A stretch of DNA of 64,000 bases, from assembly GCF_905475395.1 (NCBI RefSeq), contig NC_058339.1:74056520-74120519 (forward strand). Direction: 5' to 3'. How positions within the stretch are numbered: the stretch's first letter is position 1; every line of letters starts with the position of its first letter. The stretch comes from Chrysoperla carnea. Lineage: Eukaryota > Arthropoda > Insecta > Neuroptera > Chrysopidae. Shown piece after piece: positions 35,749 through 48,014 of this stretch. Below the pieces are notes generated by a model, which ran no database searches, had not been told where the DNA came from, and worked only from the letters and a program-made list of their open reading frames with translations. Made by a program: the position numbers and the translations under genes.

Positions 35749-36176
35749 GGTACGAGTGTGAGCAAAATGCTTATAAAGAGAGTGCTGACTGATTAAAGAA
35801 AGTATGAAATATTGTTTGTATGGGAAGAATGACAAGAAACAATGGTGTGCACTTCTTATGAGATAGTTGGAAACACTATAAGCAAAAGAGTATCAAATTA
35901 TAATTGTGTTTTGTTGAAGTTTATATAAAACAATATATTACAGAAAATATAAGATTAATTATTAACCGAGAATAAAAATATATTCTTCTATCTTTAATTT
36001 GATATGAAAGAACTGTGTCACATTGTATCAACCAATTTGCCACACGTGCCAAAATTATTCAAACCGAAACCCTTTAACCTTAATTATTATTACACAGGCA
36101 TGGGAAAAACAAATATTAGGCATTTTCTTCCGTATTACCTTGTTTAATTCTTTTTAGTAGAAATACCAAAGTTAGT

Positions 36177-36475
36177 GCTTTTACTAAAAAATGTTATTCA
36201 TTTTTATGTACAGTTCTTAATTTTGGTATGATTCTAAAGCTTAAAACTTGAGGAATATTAATAAACGTTTTTATGTCAATGGTAAAACATTTTTAAAAGC
36301 ACTTTTTGGCTAAAAAACCAACATTTATTACGACTTCTTCATATACCATCATGCAAAAAGGACCGTTTTAACAATTAATTTATCGTAAACTGTACAGAAT
36401 TGATTTGAAATTTATAGAGAAGGCGTATTAAATGCTCATTAATTGACAATTGAAATTTCAGTTTTTTGGTAACAC
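36177..36475 (+). repeat. TGTTACCAAAAAA family MITE, copy 1
   Basis: About 300 bp ending in TTTTTTGGTAACAC, with a degenerate inverted start (GCTTTTACTAAAAAATG). It shares its order of phrases (TTACGACTTCTTCATATACC, TTGGTAACACTTTCGTTTTG) with 40398-40699. Non-coding. Confidence 0.65.
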
Positions 36476-36561
36476 TTTCGTTTTGGTATTGAAACGTCTC
36501 AGATAAAAAAGGAGAGGTTTGAATGTGCCGACGCCTTTTTCTATAGAAATGATTAATAAGT

Positions 36562-37118
36562 TTTTATACCATGCATATATGTAATATGCAAGGTATACTA
36601 AGTTTAGTCCCAAGTTTGTAACGCTTAAAAATATTGATGCCACGCCCAAAATTTTGCTATAGGTGTTCATAGAATCACCTAATTAGTCCATTTCCGGTTG
36701 TCCGTCCGTCTGTGGACACGATAACTCAAAAACGAAAAAAGATATCGAGCTGAAATTTTTACTGCGTACTCAGGACGTAAAAAGTGAGGTCGAGTTCGTA
36801 AATGAGCATCATAGGTCAATTGGGTCTTGGGTCCGTAGGATCCATCTTGTAAACCGTAAGAGATAGAACAAAAGCTTAAATGTAAAAAATGTTCCTTATC
36901 AAAAAATAAACAACTTTTGCTTGAAACATTTTTTCATAAAGATCACTGTTTACCCGTGAGGGCGCCAATTAGGCGGAAATTTTGTAGTATGTACCATACT
37001 TGAATATCAGTTACGTATGTGTCACATGTATGTATGTGTTATGTAATAAAGAAATCAACACTGACTATGCATGGTATTTCAACAATTAATTCAGTCAATT
37101 GTTTGTTTTCACTTGTTA
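36562..37118 (+). repeat. TATACCATGTATATAT family element, full-length
   Basis: Complete order: TTTTTATACCATGCATATAT, TTTAGTCCCAAGTTTGTAAC, the TCCGTCCGTCTGTGG block, GGTCAATTGGGTCTTGGGTC, TTTACCCGTGAGGGCGC, TTTCAACAATTAATTCAGTC and TTGTTTGTTTTCACTTG. About 557 bp, no open frame. A good reference copy for the family. Confidence 0.8.
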
Positions 37119-37660
37119 CTATTATTATTATTATTAAACCATCGCAAGTAGATTTATGGCTGAAAATAAATTTTATTACATACTTACACAATTTCCTACA
37201 ATTATTCGATAAAATCCAGGCTTTACCACTTTAGTGTCGAATGTTTTCTAAAACTCGTTTCTTAAACACGGAAAATATGAAAACATTTTAGTGCAATCTT
37301 TATGAAACAAATTCAATTTCGTCGAGAAATTATTATTTAAACCTAATTTCGTACCAATCTTTTAGAGAGAAATTCTTATTAAAACAAAATATGAGAGTTC
37401 ATTGCCTTCCCTTTTTTGTGATAATATGAATTATTAGAATATAATCTGCTAGTAATCGAAAAAAAAACCAATTCGATATCATATGTCGACATAAAAAGTA
37501 TATGTATTTTCGATGTCGAGACATTATTTACATTATAATAAAAATAAATTGGAATACTAAATTTTTATTCTGTACTATCACATTAAAAATAAAACAAGCC
37601 GTTGGTGGTATGATCTTTAGTGACAGATCAATAGCTTTATGATTATATAAATAATGTTTC
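37119..37660. other. Spacer within unit B
   Basis: AT-rich. Up to 37548 it belongs to the insertion unique to unit B; after that it matches 24285-24400 of unit A. No gene seen. Confidence 0.4.
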
Positions 37661-38010
37661 AAGGTAGTACGAGCGCCAACGCAATTTTAGACTTTGGGTT
37701 GAAATTATTTGTACCTTATTTTCAACTTTGATGATGATGTTAAAATTTCATAAATGTAGACGAAAAATAAGAATACAAATTTTCGATATCTGCCTTTTTT
37801 TTCGGATTATTGTAAGCTTTATAATTAAATAAAATTTTGAACGATGTTTTGAAAATTACTCCTGATATCGAAAAATTTTTATTTCTACTTTTCGTCTAAT
37901 ATTGTCAAGTTATAAAATAATTCACTGTCAAAATTGAAAATATATATTTTTTTTAATTTGTGTCTCCTCTACTATGCTCATAGGTCATTAATTAGTCGTG
38001 CAAAACAATT
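37661..38010 (+). repeat. GTACGAGCGCCAAGG family, truncated copy 5
   Basis: Paralog of the truncated copy at 24402: starts AAGGTAGTACGAGCGCCAAC, has both hairpin arms, and ends after TTAATTAGTCGTGCA. Confidence 0.7.
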
Positions 38011-39031
38011 TTTTTTCCTGACTTGGTAAAAAAATACGGTCCATCTCAGTGGGAGTGGGTTATTATTAAAGGCAGCATGTAGGAGAAGAAGGTTGCAAAG
38101 TGGCTTATTTGTTTCACGTAGCTTAGGAACGCTCTCTCATTAGTAATCAAGAAATTCAAAATGTTGTATTTTCTTTAAAACATTCTATTGAAATCTTACT
38201 TGACTTTAAATAAAGAGAAATCGTAACCTCATCATCGACCAAAGTTTTGCTTGTTCGCTGTACAAAACTGCACATATTGACGTATTTTACTCAATTAGAC
38301 CGTAGATATCCACAATGTTCCAGTTTTCGTAGCAATAACAATAATTTTCTATTAAAAATTAAAAATTAAATAAAACATTTCTTAAAATCAACGTTTATCT
38401 GTCTATTGATTGGTATTTTAATTATAAGTATTTTTTTACATTTTAATTAATAATTTAAAAAAAGTTTTTTAATTTTCATTTTTTATTATCAATAAATTTA
38501 TTAAAATATTATTTTACAAACTTAATATCGCCTTTTAAAAATAAATTTTCCAAATTAATACCGCCCAAAATAAGTAATTAATCAATTTAAAATTAAAATC
38601 CTTGTTGTCAAACATAATTTATATGCGTTTCTAGAACAAAATGTCTCCATTATGTCTGACTATGCGTTAACTTGAAATAAAAATTTTTAAGATTCCATGC
38701 TAGGCATAGATGTATGCTTTTTAAAGTTACTTTTTACTTAAAAATTCGATGTGCGATGCATTACTCAATGTAATATAAAACACTTTCCATCAAATTTACT
38801 GTCATTGATGCATTTCGCATTCGTGTATATAAAAAAATATTTTATAAGAGTCTTGAGAATTATCTACCACCGATCCTAGAGTGATAAAAAATTCTCTTCG
38901 TAAGGTCCCTCTTTTCCACTGAATACTTTAGGCAAGTGTTCAAGGTCCCATGATTGACGAGGACCCCGAACTGTCCTCAAAAAAATCATTCTTTACAGCC
39001 GTTGTTCTATTTTAGGCATTAATTACAAAGT
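38011..39031. other. Right end of unit B and spacer
   Basis: Matches 24713-25390 until about 38712. The rest is unique and AT-rich, with no recognised gene. Confidence 0.4.
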
Positions 39032-39493
39032 CGAAGAAATAAAGCAATGAACTATCGATTTTGTGAGCAGTAAGACGGATTAGGATGCGGTTAGAGCGTA
39101 TACAAACTTTTGGAAAAAAATTGATCAGGGAGAAATGAAAACCTAGAATCATTGGAAACTAAATACCGATGGAAATGAGCCTTAATTAGTTATTCGGGCA
39201 TTTTTGTGGCCTCTGAACTCAAATACTTGAACGAAATGGCCACCGAGGTACCTGGTTTATGCCCCGGATACCAGGTACCTCAGCGGCCACAAACATCCCC
39301 GAGTATCAAAATTAAACCCATTTCCATCGATATTTATTTTCAAAGATTTTCCAGCTTTTTATTTCTTCCTCGTCATTTTTGTTCACAAAATTTGTAGACT
39401 TCCTAACCAGTTAAATGTAATAAACCGCATCCCGATCCATGTTACTGCTCACAAAATCGACAGATGTCCCGTTTATAGTGCTTTATTTCTTTG
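39032..39493. repeat. Foldback element with AAATAAAGCA arms
   Basis: The left end CGAAGAAATAAAGCAATGAA plus ATCGATTTTGTGAGCAGTAA is inverted at the right end (TTACTGCTCACAAAATCGAC, GTGCTTTATTTCTTTG). The centre holds a tight palindrome, GAGGTACCTGGT against ACCAGGTACCTC, at about 39245-39282. It has the same overall plan as the intron element at 28731, so the two may be distant relatives. A 63-codon open frame over its centre is a by-product of the palindrome. Confidence 0.75.
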
Positions 39494-40397
39494 TATAAAA
39501 CGATTTTATTACAAAACAATTGATTTCCCATGCGATTTGCGTAGTTTCTAGCCCCACACTTATGAAGTTTTAGTTTATTATATAAGTTTACAATTGAATT
39601 TTCAACAGGTTACCTCGATTTATAATAAAATAGAAACAATAATAATAATTGATAGTATATGTAGAAAAGAATTAATGTTTTGTAAGAACATTCTAACTAA
39701 CATAACAACCACATGAAACATGAAACATGAAACATTATTATAATAATATTACAAGGTAATTGTCTTCATAAAAATTATATAGAGTGTTTTATTATTCACG
39801 ATGAAGCACAATTTTTGAATAATATTTCAAATAAAAGCTTCAACGATTGCAAAAAAATCTATTTAGTAAGTATATAAATGTGATCTTGAAATGACCATAG
39901 AAGGCCTTATGAAGGTCCACTTCCAATGGACGGACATTCTCCCATTTTTAACATGCTTTTATTAGCAATTTGCATGTACCTATCTATGTAACGGAATCTT
40001 TGAAAGTGATTTTCACCCACTTGAAAACGTCGGATTGAATTTAAACTACGCATACTTATCAAAGACCGATGACAATACAATAATTTAAAAAGTTTGTCCA
40101 ATTATTCTGAACAGGATCTTCAAGATTATGATTAACTAAAAAATCTTCGATTTCGAATGGCGAATTTTTCACAAAAGCCCTTACAAAAGTTATTAATTGA
40201 TAAATGAAGTTTTCAATGTTTGTTATCATTTTCATTTTTACCTTTTGAGGTATTTCGATACCGTAAATTGAAAATAATACCAACGATTTGAAATTATATA
40301 TTTTATTTGTCAATTATATCAATTCTATTATATTTTTTTTATGTGAAAAATTCATATCGATTCTCGTTTAGGAGAAATTAACTATTAAAGTCAGCGC
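39494..40397. other. Spacer, nothing recognised
   Basis: AT-rich. Minus-strand open frames at 39907-40313 overlap each other and show no family motif, so no gene is called. Confidence 0.35.
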
Positions 40398-40699
40398 TGT
40401 TACCAAAAAAAGTCATTAGTTTTTATTCACAGTTCTTACTTTTGGTATTATTTGAAAGCTTAAGGTTTGAGAAATAATGATAAAAGTTTTTTTATGCAAA
40501 TACAAATACAATACAAATACAATGGACATTTTTAAAAACACTTATTGTCTAAAATACCATAATTTATTACGACTCCTTCATATATCACCGTGTAAAAAGG
40601 CTGTCTCGTAAAACAAACAGAGAATTGACTGGAAATTTATACAGAAGGCTTATTAAATACTCATAAGTTGACATATAAAATTTTAGTTTTTTGGTAACA
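40398..40699 (+). repeat. TGTTACCAAAAAA family MITE, copy 2
   Basis: Ends TGTTACCAAAAAAAGTC and TTTTTTGGTAACAC are an inverted pair, and the body matches 36177-36475. The flank on the left (AAATTCATATCGATTCTC) also has a relative at about 57138, so the whole element may be somewhat longer. Confidence 0.7.
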
Positions 40700-41010
40700 C
40701 TTTCGTTTTGGTATCGAAACACATTAAAGTCGTATAGTGTTATATCTGATATGATGGTACGGACTCCCTTTCGTGCGAGTCCAACTCGCACTTAAACAAA
40801 TTACTTATTTTGATAATAAAAATCTATAATTTCATATCAGTTTTAAATAAATTAAATAGGAAATGATACAGCATTATTTTTTTATCTTTGTTTTTTGATT
40901 AATGAAATTGTTAATCGTATTAAACAATAACCACCCTATATAATATTAATAATAATAGTTATATGTAACTACGTACAATATAAACAAAAGTAATTGAATT
41001 TTACTACATT
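40700..41010. other. Spacer, nothing recognised
   Basis: AT-rich interval. The patch 40740-40795 (GACTCCCTTTCGTGCGAGTC) contains a small hairpin, GACTC...GAGTC. Confidence 0.35.
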
Positions 41011-41581
41011 CTTTTATACCATGTATATATGGAATATACATAGTAAATTAAGTTTAGTCCCAAGTTTGTAACGCTTAAAAATATTGATGCTACGAACAAA
41101 ATTTTGGTATAGGTGTTCATAGAATCACCTAATTAGTCCATTCCGGTTTATCTGTCTGTCTGTCCGTTTGTCATCACGATTACTCAAAAACGAAAAGAGA
41201 TATCAAACTGAAATTTTTATAGAGTGCTGAGGACGTAAAAAGTTAGGTCAAAAGTTAGGTCGTAAAAAAGCAACATAGGTCAATTGGTCTTGGGTCCGTA
41301 AGATCCATCTTATAAACCGTAAGAGATAGAACAAAAGTTTAGGTGTAAAAAATGTTCCTTATTAAACATTAACAACTTTTGTTTGAAACTTTTTTTGTAA
41401 ACATCAGTGTTTACCCGTCAGAGCGCAAATAAGTCGCAAATTATATAGTGTATATTATATGAGAATATCAATTATGTACCTATGTGTGACATGTATGTTT
41501 GCGTAATGTGACAGTGTAATCAACACTATCCATACATGGTATTTCAACGATTAACTCAGTCAATTGTTTGTTTTCACTTGT
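41011..41581 (+). repeat. TATACCATGTATATAT family element, full-length
   Basis: Runs from TTTTATACCATGTATATATG to TTGTTTGTTTTCACTTG with every internal block of the family, including CTGTCTGTCTGTCCG. About 570 bp, non-coding. Confidence 0.8.
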
Positions 41582-42684
41582 TTCAATTGTATTTCGTATT
41601 CCGTACAGGTATAAAATCAAAATAATAAAAATATTTTCTTCATGTACATAGATGAGTTATTTACTTTCCTTTATTTTCCATACAATTACTTTTTTTCCTA
41701 TCTTATAAATTATTACTTTAGCAAGTTTTTTTCTGTCCTACCCTTATCTTCCTTATTTCTTTATCAAATTTCATGATTCACCTCATTTTCAAGCTTATTA
41801 TGTCTAGGTTTGACGAAAAATATACTCACAGTCTAAAAATTTTCCGCTTAGGAAAAACACGCTAGACAAATAATTTGAATGAAAATATCTTATAGATTAA
41901 ATAATTAATTTAAATAATAAAAAAATAATAATTTTATTCTTAGTTTATGACTACAAGTTTTATTATTTTAATTTTCCGAACTTGCGTTCATTCTCAAGAG
42001 TTTCAATTTAATTTATACAAAATTTGTTTATAATAAATACAACAAAATGATAAACAAATAAACAAATTTTGAATAAATTAAATGGAATCTGTTGAGAATG
42101 TAGTTATACACTAATAAATCATTTTTTATTATTTAAATTATTTATTTATATATATAATATGTACTACCAAAAACCTAATAATATAAATTCAATTAACTAA
42201 GTAATAAGTTTATTGGGGAAACATGTTAGTTTTTACAGAAGCTTTCCTAATACTCTAGACATATAATTACTTTTTTTAATACATGTTCTTCTAATATTAA
42301 TTTAAGAAATTTTGATTCCTTTCACCACTTTTCTACGAAATTTGTTGTTTGTTGTTTTTAATCGCGAGTACAGAGTAGCCACGGGTTACGGTAAGTACGA
42401 GATCGAAATACCGCACGGGTCAAGCTAGTTGAACTCCAACTCCAACTCACTCCATGTCTTATGTCATAAAATGAACTATATCAATTTATATTATTTAGAA
42501 AACATTTTAAAAAATAAAAATTTATTGCTAAAATATAATAATAAATAAGACAATTGTATATATTTAATAGTACGCAATATAAATAATATATTAGGTGAAG
42601 CATAGTGGAAAACTAAGATTTGTGGGACCCGAAGCTAATACCACATAGGGGCACCTATGCCACCTAATTACTCACCTAATAGAC
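41582..42684. other. AT-rich spacer
   Basis: Very AT-rich. A less AT-rich island at 42355-42450 contains CACGGGTTACGGTAAGTACG, which resembles a splice donor, but no exon could be supported. Confidence 0.35.
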
Positions 42685-43215
42685 CGTGGGACAGAAAGAG
42701 TGCTTTATGAAATGATTAATATATACTTGAAACTTTGTGAGTGATTCCCTTTTGGCGAGTATATCAAACTTTTTTCTCGAACATGCTGCGTTTTCATATC
42801 AACATGATATAGGCTTATTTCAGCTATCTGAAAAAACGCGGCGCGAAATTTGTCGGATACTAAGACCACTTGATAACATTTATAATTATTAAACAACTAC
42901 TGCACCGCGATGAACTTGTCTACCACCTTGAAGATGCTGTATTTAAATATTTATATTTTTAAATAGATATATGGATAACTTTTGCTGAATTGTTTAATAA
43001 TTATCAATGTTATCATCTGCTCATAGTGTCCGACAAATTCCATGCTGCGTTTTTCAGACTGACAGCTTAAACATGTCGCTATAATGCTCATTTGAGAACA
43101 CAGTACATTCGAAAAAAGTCGTAGGGAGAAGTTTTATTGACTCGCCAAAAGGAAACCACTAACGAAATTTCAAGTATGTATGAATCTTTTAACTAAGTAC
43201 ACTTTCTGTCCCACG
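42685..43215. repeat. Foldback element with CGTGGGACAGAAAG ends
   Basis: The left arm (42685-42895: CGTGGGACAGAAAGAGT, TTCCCTTTTGGCGAGT, AATTTGTCGGATACTA) is inverted in the right arm (about 42985-43215: TAGTGTCCGACAAATTCC, ACTCGCCAAAAGGAA, ACTTTCTGTCCCACG). The arms are about 210-230 bp around a 90-bp loop, so a transcript would form a long duplex. No transposase is encoded. Only one copy is in the window. Confidence 0.85.
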
Positions 43216-44148
43216 CCCCACTCAGTATACTTATTTATCGTTAATAAGGGCTTCGGAACAATAAAATCTGAAATACTTTGGAAAGTATTTAAATAGCATA
43301 CTCAGTGAGCACATTCTAGTAAAACTGTATAATTTCGTGTCCAAATGTTTGTTTAGTGTTTTTTTCTAGCTCTGATTCGCCTTTCTTAAGCCAAATTTTC
43401 TGCTTTACCATGTAAAAATTTCGAAATTTTTTTCGAAATTATAAAGCGAATAATTTTGAGTAGGGGCGTATCTACAATCGTAAAAACATAGATGTAATAC
43501 CATATAAGATTTTGACTTCGAATTTATGTGTTATTTATATTTTGGTTTTAAGAATAAAAAAGATTTATTTTCTTATGAGCTATAAATAGTGCACATTCGA
43601 GACATCGTACAATATGCATTAAATGTATCCGGATAGTTTTGATATTAATTTAAAATAGATTCATGAGGTAAAGTGCAATCATGCTTTTTTATGGGATAAG
43701 GGCTAGCTATTCTTAACTTAACCCAAAAGAAAAATTTTTACAAATTCGTTTTCCACCTAGATAAATCATGAGCAGAGAGAAAAGTGAAAAACTATTGACT
43801 ATTCATTGACTATTCAGTTAAAAATTAGAATAACTTTTGAACGATTTTATATATGAATTGAAACTAGAAACTTATGTTTCTAAAAGATTGCTTTGTTACA
43901 TTCTGTACATATATGTATATCGTTGAAATTTTTATTTTATGTAAAAATTATTATATTTCCGTTTTTATACTTTGTCATATCCGTTAATTTATATTTAAAA
44001 AACTGAACGTTTTTTTCGTAATACTAAATTCTAAAAAATAAATGTTATTACTTCCGATTAGAAATTTAATGCGCTAATGCTGCCTTATTTTTATTAAAAC
44101 TGCAAAATAAACCACTGTTTTTCAAACCTAACTTTTCTACTCAGAATA
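43216..44148. other. Spacer, nothing recognised
   Basis: AT-rich, with no convincing coding frame or repeat end. Confidence 0.35.
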
Positions 44149-44535
44149 ATTTCTATATATTATAAATGCGAAAGTAAGCATGTTTGTTTGTTACGCTTTC
44201 ACGCTAAAACTAGCGAATGGAACCGTACAGCAATGTAGCTCATACTTTAGAATTACACATGAGATATAATTTATAAGGATATATTTATAAAAAAAAAAAT
44301 AAAAATTTATTTAATTTGACATTACCTTAAATTTCTGTAAAATTAGTCAATATAAAATATTTCACGGCCATCTTTTCTGATATACTCAATGAATAATTAC
44401 GAGTATTACACATTTAAAAAAATAGAAAACCATACATATATTTTACCTGTGTAAAAAAATCCTTACTATTATTTCGAGTCTTTATCAATCTTTACTTTTA
44501 AACCCAGCGAAGCGGGTGGGTATCACTATAGTAAA
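44149..44535 (+). repeat. Helitron-like dispersed repeat, copy 1
   Basis: Starts TTTCTATATATTATAAATGC and GAAAGTAAGCATGTTTGTTTG, continues with a CTTTCACGCTAAAACTAGCG block, and ends in a GC-rich hairpin, CCCAGCGAAGCGGGTGGGTA. Non-coding. The plan (TC-like start, stem-loop near the end) resembles non-autonomous Helitrons, but the class is not proven. Relatives at 45598, 55972 and 57908. Confidence 0.6.
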
Positions 44536-45597
44536 TAATAAATTTTCCAGCGAGTTTTCTGTCTCGTTTAACAATATATTTCTACCTTCGTCTAAAAATA
44601 ATTCATCAAAATATATATTTCAATGAGCTCAGGAAGAATATATTTCTTGCTATGAAATAATTATTTTATACCTTGAAAAGACTTTTTCTGCATAATTAAA
44701 TAGAAAATACATTTTATTCGAAACAAACCTAGCATCGAAAACATTTACCTAACTCAATGGAGAATGGTTGTTAGAATGTAACGAAGGTATATTGTAACAA
44801 TTTTAAATAATTATTACAACGAAACAAACTTAAAAGTTTTTAAAAGCTAATTGAATTTTTTCCATTTTAAATAAAAATTGGAAGGAGAAAATTGATGGCC
44901 TCTTTTTGTGTATAATAAGGATATAAATTTTTACATTTATTTTACGAAGTAAAGGATGTAATGTAATCGCAATATCCATTTAGAACATTTCTGAATTCAT
45001 TTTGATTTTGAGTATGTATCTCAAAAGCCATTAATCGTAGAATGTTGCAATTTTGATTTAGAGCTGTAAAAACCTGTAGCTTCACACGCTTAAGAATGTT
45101 AAGGGTGCTTTTTTGGAGGTAAACATCTTTGTTTTGTTTGAAAACCGATTTGACAGCAGACAGTTTACTGGAATAAATTAAAGAAAAAAGTTCGGGCAGC
45201 AAAACTTTGGTGTTTTTGTTTTCACATCAAAATAAGTATTTTTTTAAATTTTTTACTTTCCCGGAGTGGTGTCTAACCAACAAAATGGCGTCAAAAATGT
45301 AATTATTTCCGGGTCAATTTTTTCTTGGTCTATGCTATTTCCAAATTTTTTTCCAGTGAATAACTAACAGGCGTACAATGAATTATTGTGGTGTGCATAT
45401 CTGCTCTTTTTTTATAGTACCGTTTGGAAAATCAAATTAAAAAGTTGCACAATGTTTTTTTTTTTTATATTTATTTTACGGAAAAATTTTAATTGAAAAT
45501 ATTTTTTTTTTAAACAAAAGGAATTTAATGAATGGTCTTATGCAATCAGTGTTACACAAAAAATATGATGGATGTTGTATCAGGGGCGTAGAATCTC
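44536..45597. other. Spacer, nothing recognised
   Basis: AT-rich. An 86-codon open frame on the minus strand (44942-45202) has no recognisable motif and no splice context that would support a gene. Confidence 0.35.
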
Positions 45598-46008
45598 TTC
45601 TCTGTATATTATAAATGTGAAAGTAAGGATGTTTGTTTGTTACGTTTTCACGCAAAAACTATCGAATGGTTTTTAATGAATCTGTACTGCATAATATAGC
45701 TCATACATCAGAATAACACATGGGATAATGATTTATATCTATGATTTAAAGTAATATTAAAAAAAAAAATATAAAAAAATTAAATTCTGACATTTACTAT
45801 TTTAAATTTTTACAGAAATTTTTAATTTATGGTTCAAAATGATGATCACAGATGTCTTTGAAAGCTTTCTGTAAAAATTTAAAATAGCTAATCTCAAACA
45901 ATTTTCATGGCCACTCTTTCTGATATACTCACTGAATTATGACTATTTTACAATTTGAAAAATTGAAAACTGCACATTTTTTAGCGAAGCGGGTGGGTAT
46001 TAAACTAT
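45598..46008 (+). repeat. Helitron-like dispersed repeat, copy 2
   Basis: Same order as the copy at 44149: TCTGTATATTATAAATGTGA, GTTTGTTTGTTACGTTTTCA, and the end GCGAAGCGGGTGGGTATTAA. More diverged than copy 1. Confidence 0.6.
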
Positions 46009-46956
46009 TATTGTATAAGTTTACATTACCTTGAATCAAAGAATCCCCTTCTACACACATTCAGTTGAAGGCAGAATCGGAGCAACGATCATTTCATGCT
46101 CACAGTCGCTCTAAATCCTGTTGACAAAATAAAGTTATTATTGTAAGAATGCTTTTGAACCACTTTCTTTTTGGTTGATAATTATTTTCTTTTTGAAAGT
46201 TATCCTTTGTATAGAATTTCGGGGTATATCTTAGAAACTAATTGCTAAGTCGTAACATGACCGCCATTTTTGTATATTTTTTGTTCTAAACAAAAATTTT
46301 GGTTCATCCATTATATCCAATTTTGATAATGATGAAAATGGAGTGCAGGAACTTGTTCAATTGAATCCAAATCATTTTCTCGGTTTTTATTTGAAAAAAA
46401 CCTGTTTTTCGTAGCTTTTCGATGGTTTTTAAACATTTTCCTACACTCCGTTTTTTTCCAAAGTATGTTTTCTTAAAAACTACTATTTTTATCATAATTA
46501 TCCCGTTGAAAAACCGGATGGGATAATTATTTAAAATTTAAAACTCATTTGATTGCACTAAAGAGGAAAACTGTTTTCTATAAATACTGCCCTGTTTTAT
46601 GAAAATTTTTTAAATAAACAACATAAATTACTTTTAGTTGTAATAAAATAAACATTATTAAGTTTTCTCTTAACTAAATTAAAAAAGTTTTGACAAGTGT
46701 AAAAAAGTAAATTTTCATCATCAGTTGGCTCTCAATAATTAACTAACATTTAATTTGCCATTTTTCCGAATATAATTTATTAAATTTCGAATTTTTAGTA
46801 ATTAGAAGGAGTTATCAATTTGTTCGATTATGTAAAAAGTTGTTGTATTTTTATTATAAGCTTTACCCTGCACTCGAGCTACACTTGAGAATTTCTGAAA
46901 TCTGATTTTTTGTTTTGCTTGAATGTTATTTCATGAGGAGTATTCTTATATATGTT
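46009..46956. other. Spacer, nothing recognised
   Basis: AT-rich with only short chance frames. A small inverted pair surrounds GGATAATT near 46498-46530. Confidence 0.35.
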
Positions 46957-47110
46957 TCAAGTGCGAGTTTAGGGTTCCGTACCCGGATCAACTAAAAACT
47001 AGGCGATGATCCTCAAAATCGGTTTAGTTTGGAGAAGGCTCTAAGGCAAAAGTTAATTTAATGGAGTGTGTTCTTAGATACTTTTCAGCTTCAAGTTTAG
47101 AGTTTTTTTA
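46957..47110 (-). repeat. AAACCCCCGA family element, fragment
   Basis: Minus-strand match to the family: AAGTGCGAGTTTAGGGTTCC and TACCCGGATC, then AAATCGGTTTAG. The same phrases occur in opposite orientation near 52590 and 55525. Confidence 0.55.
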
Positions 47111-48014
47111 AAATTTCACTTGTTTTTTTTCCTGCTGTTAGAAAAAATAGATAACGTAAAGGATTGGCATGATTATAAAAATAGCGTTCACCATTTTAGA
47201 TAGTGTGTTCTAAGCTGGGCAAGGTCCATTTTTTTTTACAGTTTGCCATCATACAAGTTTAAAGATAATATTTGAACAAAATATGACCCGAAATCCGTTA
47301 GCGACATAATGCACACATCTATTATGCTAATTTAATGGCAGTACTATTTCAGGAAAAGCATCGTCCTTGCATTCGGAAGTAGCACAAATGCATTAAATAA
47401 ACAATAATAATTGAATCTCCTGAGTAGCGTCGTGACGCTTCAATATTTAATACAGAGATGTCTACTTTTTCGATGGCCTCTTTTTTGATGCTTTAAAATT
47501 ATCATGATGAAATCGATACAAGTAACGAAAAAAAAGTTGTTGGGTCACATTATTTACGTACAAATATCGAGTCGCAGCTTCATAGCTATAAATAAGCATA
47601 AAATATTGTTTTTCGTAAGGAAAGTTTTATTCAATTTTAAAGGGCTCCTGCGAACAATATATTGGTAGTTTTTACAGGGTGGGTACTGACTAGAAGAAAA
47701 TTTTAACTATTGGGAAAATCATTTTACCATGCGACATCTGGTAGTCCAGAATATAACTACCATATCAGACCCAAACTGTGTTGCAGCAGACACGTTGAAT
47801 AAATATATTAAGAATTCATAGTAATTTACAACTGCCTTATAAAAAATAGCCCCTTTTTTAAGGGTTTACTCATACCATTTATCACTGTTGATTTTTTAAA
47901 AAGATTTAAGCCTTTTTATGACCATCATATTGGCTGATTGATATCATTGGTGATTTTCCCAATAAATATTTTACATAATCTCTGTATGAAAATGTCATTG
48001 TGACATTATAGTCC
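47111..48014. other. Spacer, nothing recognised
   Basis: AT-rich, no supported gene or repeat boundary. Confidence 0.35.

Larger units (their letters stand above)
26469..38712 (+). repeat. Segmental duplication unit B (contains gene 6)
   Basis: Second copy of the 16533-25390 unit, in the same orientation, with TGCTGAAGAAGTCTC at its left end. Insertions relative to unit A: a LINE fragment at about 27513-27860, a foldback in the gene 6 intron, extra repeat sequence at about 33905-34135, and about 3 kb at 34552-37548 containing several MITEs. Confidence 0.75.

Noticed and set aside
39206-39397. A 63-codon frame with PGLCPGYQVPQRP
   Set aside because: It coincides with the central palindrome of the foldback at 39032-39493 and has no family features.
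42355-42450. Less AT-rich island with a donor-like CGGTAAGTACG
   Set aside because: No open frame of useful length or acceptor upstream. A splice-like motif alone is not enough for an exon.
44942-45202. An 86-codon minus-strand frame
   Set aside because: AT-rich composition and no motif, splice context or paralog. Frames of this length arise by chance in 33 kb.
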